From positions 62,001 through 126,000 of the forward strand of contig NZ_JANJTZ010000053.1 of NCBI RefSeq assembly GCF_024710845.1: a stretch of 64,000 nt of DNA. Direction: 5' to 3'. The DNA is from Mesorhizobium sp. (GTDB lineage: Bacteria > Pseudomonadota > Alphaproteobacteria > Rhizobiales > Rhizobiaceae). Below the pieces are notes generated by a model that saw only the letters and a program-made list of their open reading frames with translations, did no database searches and was not told the DNA's origin. This document shows, in pieces, positions 59,257 through 64,000 of the stretch; position 1 is the first letter of the stretch, and every line of letters starts with the position of its first letter. A program made the position numbers and the translations under genes.

Positions 59257-59607
59257 TCATTTCTTCTCCATCACGCATTGCAGCGGATGCTGGTGCTGAC
59301 GGGCGAAATCCATGACTTGCGTCACTTTGGTCTCGGCGACCTCGAATGTATAGACCCCGCATTCGCCCACTCCGTGATTGTGAACATGCAGCATGATGCG
59401 GGTCGCGGCTTCCCGATCCTTCTGGAAGAACCGCTCGAGGATATGCACGACAAACTCCATCGGAGTGTAGTCGTCATTGAGAATGAGCACGCGGTAGAGG
59501 CTGGGCTTCTTCGTCTTGGTCTTGGTGCGCGTGATGACGGAGGTTCCCCGACCCGGAACGCCTCTGTCATTGTCGCCTGCCTGCATGCGTCCGTCCTGGA
59601 ACCGCAT
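59257..59607 (-). CDS. clpS: ClpS adaptor (N-end rule)
   Basis: ClpS brings substrates with destabilising N-terminal residues to ClpAP. The core [76 protein letters not shown] contains the substrate pocket (DDYTP, the conserved MLHVH and HPL). I chose ATG 59607 (116 residues, [12 protein letters not shown]) because it matches the length of rhizobial ClpS. ATG 59586 would give 109 and has AGGA nearby. It lies 55 bases upstream of clpA. Confidence 0.95.
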   Translation of the reverse strand: MRFQDGRMQAGDNDRGVPGRGTSVITRTKTKTKKPSLYRVLILNDDYTPMEFVVHILERFFQKDREAATRIMLHVHNHGVGECGVYTFEVAETKVTQVMDFARQHQHPLQCVMEKK

Positions 59608-59857
59608 TGGCGCCCCGCCGATCGTCAATCTCTGCCCACCCTTGCGCGTGCCCGGACTCGAACACGAATGTAGGTGTTCGGCTGTCGATTTTAAGGCCTT
59701 CTTTCGCGCTGACAATATGCCCGGTCGGTCAGGTCGCGGAAAACGGGCGAGACGAAAGGCGGATGACCGCACGGCCAAGCGGTGTGCCGAGGCTGCGCCG
59801 CCTCTATCTGGGAGAGGTTTGAGCCAGGATCAATGAAAGCGGATGCGGTCCGCGGAA

Positions 59858-60556
59858 TCAGGCGACGACGACCGTCGCCTTCGGGCCGACGCGATTGTAG
59901 AGGTCGATCACATCCTGGTTCATCATGCGGATACAGCCCGATGACATGTTCTGGCCGATCGACTGCCATTCCGGCGAGCCGTGGATACGGTATCCAGTGT
60001 CGGCGCCGTCCTTGAAGAGGTAGAGCGCCCGGGCCCCGAGCGGATTGTCCGGGCCTCCCGGCTGACCCGTGCGCCATTTTTCCAACTCGGGCCGACGCGC
60101 GATCATTTCCGCGGGCGGCGTCCACACCGGCCATTCCTTCTTGTACTGGACCACCGCCCTGCCCGACCATTCGAAGCCGGCCTTGCCGATGCCGACGCCG
60201 TAGCGCAGCGCGTCGCCGCCCTCCTGCACGAGATAGAGATGGTGTTCGGCCAGACGCACGACGACCGTCCCCGGCGCCTCGCCGGTCGGGTCCTGGACGA
60301 TCTGGCGCTGAAACTGCCGCGGAACCTGCTTGTATGGGATCGCCGGCAGGGCGAAGCTCCCCTCCTGCACGGAGGCATACATCACGTCCGGATCAGTGAA
60401 GGCCTTGTCGACGCTGATCTTCGGACGGATGGAGCCCGTCGCCTCCATGTCGAGACCAAGGTCCGGCATGTCGAGACTGGTCGAACAACCGGCAAGCGCC
60501 ACACCACCCAACGCGAGGAAAAAACCTCTGCGCGTCAACTCGACCGGATCACTCAT
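59858..60556 (-). CDS. Second L,D-transpeptidase (YkuD), probable lipoprotein
   Basis: From MSDPVELTRRGFFLALGGVALAGCSTS the protein has 232 residues. A twin-arginine-like TRRGFF run leads to a lipobox-like LAGC, so it may be exported as a lipoprotein. The YkuD domain (APGTVVVRLAEHHLYLVQEG, GGPDNPLGARALYLF) ends with YRIHGSPEWQSIGQNMSSGCIRMM. The catalytic Cys is present, with Ser in place of His before Gly-Cys. Its C-terminal motifs resemble those of the first transpeptidase. The ORF start 67 codons upstream was rejected. Confidence 0.88.
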   Translation of the reverse strand: MSDPVELTRRGFFLALGGVALAGCSTSLDMPDLGLDMEATGSIRPKISVDKAFTDPDVMYASVQEGSFALPAIPYKQVPRQFQRQIVQDPTGEAPGTVVVRLAEHHLYLVQEGGDALRYGVGIGKAGFEWSGRAVVQYKKEWPVWTPPAEMIARRPELEKWRTGQPGGPDNPLGARALYLFKDGADTGYRIHGSPEWQSIGQNMSSGCIRMMNQDVIDLYNRVGPKATVVVA

Positions 60557-60744
60557 GAACACGCCCACTCCAAACACTGGGTGAACTCTAACGCGATCAT
60601 GGTTCATAAATGGATAATGCACCCCGCCGCGTGCCCGTGAAACGTCGTCATCGCACGCATCGCACCCGGCGCTGTTGATCGCATCGCGCGGCGGTGGTTC
60701 ACACTCGACGCCAAGCAGGTTGCGATTCGCCGAAAGACCAGACG

Positions 60745-61230
60745 ATGGGTAAGACACTGACGAGCTTCGCCCTGACCGCCGTGCTCACGGCGATCCTCAT
60801 GGCGCTTGCCCTCTATCTCGCGCAGAAGGCGTATCCGTTCGGCGCGACAGGCGTCGGCCGGCTGGAAAGCCTGGCGAGTTCCGCGAGCTTCATCCCACTG
60901 GCCGCGCTTTATTTCTTTTCGGCGGCGTTGCTGATGGTTTTGCCGCTTCGCGCGGCAGCCTTCGTCCTCGTCAACGCCACGGACCGGCTCTATTTCGTGG
61001 CGGTCGCCCTGTTTGCGACCATTGTCGGCTGCCTCCTGGCACGGACGGCCTTCGGCATGCCGCGCTCGCTTTGGCAGCTGTGGGACTGGCAGTTCATCTT
61101 CGTGCCGGCCATGGTCGCGAGCCATCTCCTGCTCAACGAGATCAGGCGCAATGTGCTGTTGCGCGGGTTGGGGCTGGTGGTCTTCGTCCTCGCGGCGCTG
61201 GCCTGCCTGTTCTGGTCGTTCCGCTTCTGA
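60745..61230 (+). CDS. Small membrane protein of unknown function
   Basis: I do not recognise this protein. The ATG at 60745 gives 161 residues with four hydrophobic segments, about residues 5-27, 47-70, 75-100 and 140-160. No catalytic motif or cysteine pair is evident. A short loop LARTAFGMPRSLWQLWDWQF between helices is aromatic-rich. It lies between the second L,D-transpeptidase gene (divergent) and the AI-2E-family permease gene (convergent, 10 bases). Confidence 0.65.
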   Translation: MGKTLTSFALTAVLTAILMALALYLAQKAYPFGATGVGRLESLASSASFIPLAALYFFSAALLMVLPLRAAAFVLVNATDRLYFVAVALFATIVGCLLARTAFGMPRSLWQLWDWQFIFVPAMVASHLLLNEIRRNVLLRGLGLVVFVLAALACLFWSFRF

Positions 61231-61240
61231 CGCGGCTCTG

Positions 61241-62392
61241 TCACTCGTCTCGTACGGGTAGAGGCGTCACGTCGATCGGCGGCTGTTCCATTGCCGCGGT
61301 CATCTCGAGCTCGTGGATCCATTCCCGCCAGATTGCCACCAGCAGCGCCATCAGCACCGGACCGACGAACAGGCCGAGAAAGCCCATCGTCTTCACGCCG
61401 CCGACCAGGCCGAAGATCGTCGGCAGGAACGGCAGCTTGATCGGCCCCCCGACCAGTTTCGGGCGGATCGTCTTGTCGACGACAAACAGTTCGATCGTTC
61501 CCCAGGCAAACAGCGCCAGGCCGGCGAAAGGCGATCCGCTCGCGGCGAGGTAGATCGACACGAGCGTCATGGACAGCGGCGCTCCGCCGGGGATCAGGGC
61601 CATGACGCCGGTGATCACGCCGAGCGTCACCGGCGACGGCACCCCGGCGATGTAGTAGGCGACACCGAGCACGATCCCCTCGCCAAATGCAATGATCGTC
61701 ATGCCGGTGACGGTCGAGCTGATCGTCGCCGGCACGACGCGCGAAATCCGATCCCAGCGGCCGGGCAGCACGCGTTCGCCGATCAGGTCGACCTGGTGCA
61801 GGAAGCGCGCGCCGTCGCGATATGCGAAGAAAAGGACGATCAGCATGAACAGGATCGTCAGCATCAGCGAAAAGGCGCTGCCGCCCGCGGCCAGAACCGT
61901 CAGGTAGATATTGCGGATGTTCGATCCGCTGACCGTCTGCACGACCTCGCCGAATCCGCCGGGATGGCCGAAATAGTGCGTCCACTGCTCGCTCAACAGT
62001 TCGCCGATCCAGGGCAGCGTGGCGATCCACTCCGGCGTCGAAACCCCGGTGCGATTCGCTTCGAGCACCCATGTCACCCATTGCTGGATCTCGGCCACCG
62101 CATAGCGGCTGACGAGCACGATGGGCGCGATGAGGAAGGCAAGGATCAGCATCAACGCGATCGTGGCGGCAATTGACCTGTTGCCTTCGACGGCCGCGAG
62201 CAGCCGCCGGTAAACCGGCCAAGTGGCCAGCGCGATCACCAGCGCCGCAAGCACCGGGACGATGAAGCCGTGAAAGAAATAGGCCCCGGCCGCGAACACC
62301 AGGACGAGCAGCCAACGCGCCGCCGTGAGCGGCGGCAGGACCGCGGGGCGCGCGGACCGAGTGGGTCCGAACAGTGGTATCTGCTTTTGCAT
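61241..62392 (-). CDS. AI-2E (TqsA/PerM) family permease-like protein
   Basis: From MQKQIPLFGPTRSARPAV the protein has 383 residues with about seven to eight hydrophobic helices. Family stretches are FFHGFIVPVLAALVIALATWPVYRRLL, AYYIAGVPSPVTLGVITGVMALIPGGAPL and VGGVKTMGFLGLFVGPVLMALL, which match the UPF0118/AI-2E exporter family. The substrate is unknown; members are linked to autoinducer-2, cations or folate. GGAG precedes the ATG. It converges with the small membrane protein gene (10 bases). Confidence 0.88.
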   Translation of the reverse strand: MQKQIPLFGPTRSARPAVLPPLTAARWLLVLVFAAGAYFFHGFIVPVLAALVIALATWPVYRRLLAAVEGNRSIAATIALMLILAFLIAPIVLVSRYAVAEIQQWVTWVLEANRTGVSTPEWIATLPWIGELLSEQWTHYFGHPGGFGEVVQTVSGSNIRNIYLTVLAAGGSAFSLMLTILFMLIVLFFAYRDGARFLHQVDLIGERVLPGRWDRISRVVPATISSTVTGMTIIAFGEGIVLGVAYYIAGVPSPVTLGVITGVMALIPGGAPLSMTLVSIYLAASGSPFAGLALFAWGTIELFVVDKTIRPKLVGGPIKLPFLPTIFGLVGGVKTMGFLGLFVGPVLMALLVAIWREWIHELEMTAAMEQPPIDVTPLPVRDE

Positions 62393-62730
62393 CCGATCTC
62401 CGGGCCTATCTAGTCCTACCGGACCGGCCAGCGCCCTCGTCATGGCCTCCGATCCGACCTTATGGCCGCATTTATCTATATTATCATGTCGGCGAGGACG
62501 CGCGGCTTCAATCGAATCGTCGGATTCGGCCTGGAAGGCCGATTCCGCTGATCCCGAGAAGCAGAAGCCGCGCAAACCCGCGCCGCTATCTCTGGCAATT
62601 CGCCGCAGGCCCTGCAATGCTAGTGAGACGGCAGCCGCCCATTGCACGTTCTATGGACGAGATGCCAATGGCCGAGCGATGATCGAGTCGCCTCAACGAC
62701 CACGTTGAGCTGTGTTACTGGGAGACAGGA
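62393..62730. other. Non-coding divergent gap (338 bases)
   Basis: This gap separates the AI-2E-family gene (minus) from the VIT gene (plus). The ORF track lines here are shadows with no domain character. An A/T-rich patch (TTTATCTATATTATCATG, about 62472-62489) may hold a promoter, but I cannot fit a -35/-10 pair with normal spacing. No repeat, RNA gene or terminator is visible. Confidence 0.5.
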
Positions 62731-63426
62731 ATGAGCCGGCTGCACCGCGAGAATCACCTTGTTTCGCGCATTGGCTGGCTGCGCGCCGCCGTCCTCGGAG
62801 CCAATGACGGGATCGTCTCAACGGCGAGCCTCATCGTCGGCGTCGCATCCGCCGCGGCCGGGAGTTCCGAGGTGCTGGTCGCCGGCGTAGCAGGTCTTGT
62901 CGCGGGCGCCATGTCGATGGCGGCGGGCGAATATGTCTCGGTCAGTTCCCAATCGGACACGGAACTGGCCGACCTCGCTCGCGAGCGGTCCGAGTTGGTG
63001 ACACAACCCGAGTTCGAGCGCGAAGAACTGGCGCAGATCTACGTGAAGCGCGGTGTGACGCCGGAGCTTGCACGCCAGGTTGCCGATCAGCTGATGGCGA
63101 AGGATGCGCTGGCCGCCCACGCGCATGACGAACTGGGCATCTCTGAGATGACCACGGCGCGCCCCATCCAGGCGGCCCTCACGTCGGCGGCGACCTTTGC
63201 CGTCGGCGCCGCAATGCCGCTCGCCATGGTGCTGCTGGCGCCCGCCGCCTCGCTTGTGTGGGTCGTGTCAGTCGCTTCGCTCCTGTTCCTCGCGCTGCTC
63301 GGTGCGATCGGGGCGAAAGCCGGCGGAGCTAACGTGATGAAGGCGACGCTGCGCGTCACGTTCTGGGGCGCATTCGCCATGGCACTGACCGCCGGTATCG
63401 GCGCGCTGGTCGGCACGGCTGTCTGA
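62731..63426 (+). CDS. VIT1/CCC1-family iron/manganese transporter
   Basis: VIT/CCC1 proteins move Fe2+ or Mn2+ into stores or out of the cytoplasm. The 231-residue protein begins MSRLHRENHLVSRIGWLRAAVLGANDGIVSTASLIVGVASA, with the conserved ANDGIVSTA metal-site helix. GAMSMAAGEYVSVSSQSDTELAD (Met and Glu metal ligands), the cytoplasmic metal-binding loop with EREELAQIYVKRG and about five membrane segments follow. GGGAGACAGG just before the ATG is the ribosome site. Confidence 0.93.
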   Translation: MSRLHRENHLVSRIGWLRAAVLGANDGIVSTASLIVGVASAAAGSSEVLVAGVAGLVAGAMSMAAGEYVSVSSQSDTELADLARERSELVTQPEFEREELAQIYVKRGVTPELARQVADQLMAKDALAAHAHDELGISEMTTARPIQAALTSAATFAVGAAMPLAMVLLAPAASLVWVVSVASLLFLALLGAIGAKAGGANVMKATLRVTFWGAFAMALTAGIGALVGTAV

Positions 63427-63471
63427 GGCGACCGCAGGATCGCAAAACGCAAGTTACTTCAGAGGTTAAGC

Positions 63472-63545
63472 TGGAGCGGGTGAAGGGAATCGAACCCTCG
63501 TATTCAGCTTGGAAGGCTGCTGCTCTACCATTGAGCTACACCCGC
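63472..63545 (-). tRNA. tRNA-Gly (anticodon TCC)
   Basis: On the minus strand a 74-base cloverleaf runs from GCGGGTG to CACCCGC-T-CCA. The anticodon loop is CTTCCAA (anticodon TCC) and the T arm contains GGTTCGATTCC. CCA is encoded. It follows tRNA-Tyr by 61 bases on the same transcript. Confidence 0.95.
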
Positions 63546-63606
63546 ATTCCGCCTTGTCCGCTCTGATCCGGCCATGGGGCCAGTATGCGAGGCTTCCGGG
63601 GCGCAG

Positions 63607-63691
63607 TGGTGGAGGGAGTTGGATTTGAACCAACGTAGGCTGAGCCAACGGATTTACAGTCCGTCCCCTTTAACCACTCGGGCATCCCTCC
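63607..63691 (-). tRNA. tRNA-Tyr (anticodon GTA)
   Basis: On the minus strand an 85-base class II tRNA runs from GGAGGGA to TCCCTCC-A-CCA. The anticodon loop is CTGTAAA (anticodon GTA), it has a long variable arm (GTTGGCTCAGCCTAC) and a GGTTCAAATCC T arm. CCA is encoded. Confidence 0.95.
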
Positions 63692-63756
63692 GTACTGCGC
63701 CGGAGCCTTGCAACGAGGCAAACGCGGCAGGCCCGAAAGGGCAAACCGCGATGCGC

Positions 63757-63785
63757 CTTATGGCGGCAAGGTCCAGGACTGTCAA
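63757..63785 (-). promoter_or_regulatory. Strong promoter of the tRNA-Tyr/tRNA-Gly operon
   Basis: On the minus strand a perfect -35 TTGACA (63780-63785) is 17 bases from CATAAG (63757-63762), about 65 bases before tRNA-Tyr. A small hairpin GCCC-TTTC-GGGC lies in the leader. Confidence 0.75.
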
Positions 63786-63869
63786 CACGCGCGGGGGCGA
63801 AAACCGGGCCGGGAAACGAACTTCCCCGCCGCCATAGGCAAGGCGCAGGCGCGGGTCTATAAGCGCCCG

Positions 63870-64000
63870 ATGACCGATGACAGCAAGCCCCGCACCGCCA
63901 AGGACACCCACTACGCCAAACTGCGCCGCGCCTATCGCGACGAGAAGGCGGGCGGCACGCCGCAGTTCCGCGCCCGCCAGCCGGTCGCGCCCGGCGAGGC
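63870..64000 (+). CDS. Probable TrmH-family rRNA methyltransferase, N-terminal fragment
   Basis: Only the first 43 residues are present (MTDDSKPRTAKDTHYAKLRRAYRDEKAG, then a basic/Pro-rich run) and the window ends inside the gene. A DxHYAKLRRA-type N-terminus next to tRNA-Tyr is what I recall for the RlmB/TrmH-like 23S rRNA methyltransferase of Rhizobiales. No catalytic motif is inside the window, so the call is tentative. It is divergent from the tRNA operon. Confidence 0.45.
   Translation, partial: MTDDSKPRTAKDTHYAKLRRAYRDEKAGGTPQFRARQPVAPGE

Overview
The window is high-GC DNA with very short intergenic gaps and strong alphaproteobacterial signatures. These are an LpxI-type (not LpxH) lipid A branch, EipB, a ClpS/ClpA pair, a GAACN7GAAC LexA box, and a 1910-residue coiled-coil protein resembling the growth-pole ring protein of polar-growing Rhizobiales. 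The gene order (lexA-comEC-gltX-gltA-lpxB-lpxI-lpxA-fabZ-lpxD-bamA-rseP-cdsA-uppS-frr-pyrH-tsf-rpsB) and protein character suggest a Hyphomicrobiales chromosome, probably near Mesorhizobium/Phyllobacteriaceae. The genus is an inference. I see no insertion sequence, prophage, integron, CRISPR array or obvious defence island; this looks like core chromosome.

Layout. 1-7 kb: the end of a ycjX-like gene with ycjF, a secreted unknown, the folP-folB-folK folate operon, a DUF922 zinc-protease-like protein, a MATE exporter, a 2Fe-2S ferredoxin and an orphan Hpt protein. 7-12.8 kb: the giant coiled-coil gene, with six 36-residue and fifteen 29-residue tandem repeats. 12.8-25 kb: eno, a PRC-barrel protein, kdsA with a coupled VOC protein, an IlvD/Edd-family dehydratase, coxG, pyrG, an L,D-transpeptidase, secG, tpiA and a PpiD-like foldase. 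25-36 kb: trpD-trpC-moaC-moeA, lexA with two SOS-type boxes, comEC, gltX, a GST and gltA. 36-49 kb: one long minus-strand envelope and translation block from rpsB to lpxB. 49-64 kb: an ammonia-lyase-like enzyme, eipB, a ridA-GDPD-acyltransferase-ybaK-HIT run, a PAP2 protein, azlCD, clpS-clpA, a second L,D-transpeptidase, a small unknown membrane protein, an AI-2E-family permease, a VIT-family transporter, tRNA-Tyr/tRNA-Gly and the start of an rRNA methyltransferase-like gene.

How the genes fit together. Much of the window serves envelope building. KdsA supplies Kdo; LpxA, LpxD, LpxI, LpxB and FabZ make lipid A and its acyl chains; CdsA and UppS supply phospholipid and undecaprenyl precursors; BamA, RseP, PpiD and SecG insert and monitor envelope proteins. 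EipB and two L,D-transpeptidases act on the envelope or wall, and the giant coiled-coil protein probably organises the growth pole. Interleaved are translation genes (rpsB, tsf, frr, gltX, tRNAs), nucleotide synthesis (pyrG, pyrH) and central metabolism (eno, tpiA, gltA).

The most interesting object is the giant coiled-coil gene and its divergent orphan Hpt neighbour. The other leads are smaller: variant catalytic boxes in both L,D-transpeptidases, hairpins at several 3' ends, basic or Ala/Pro-rich tails on ClpA and SecG, and a few unrecognised secreted or membrane proteins. All calls come from reading the sequence; no database search was run.
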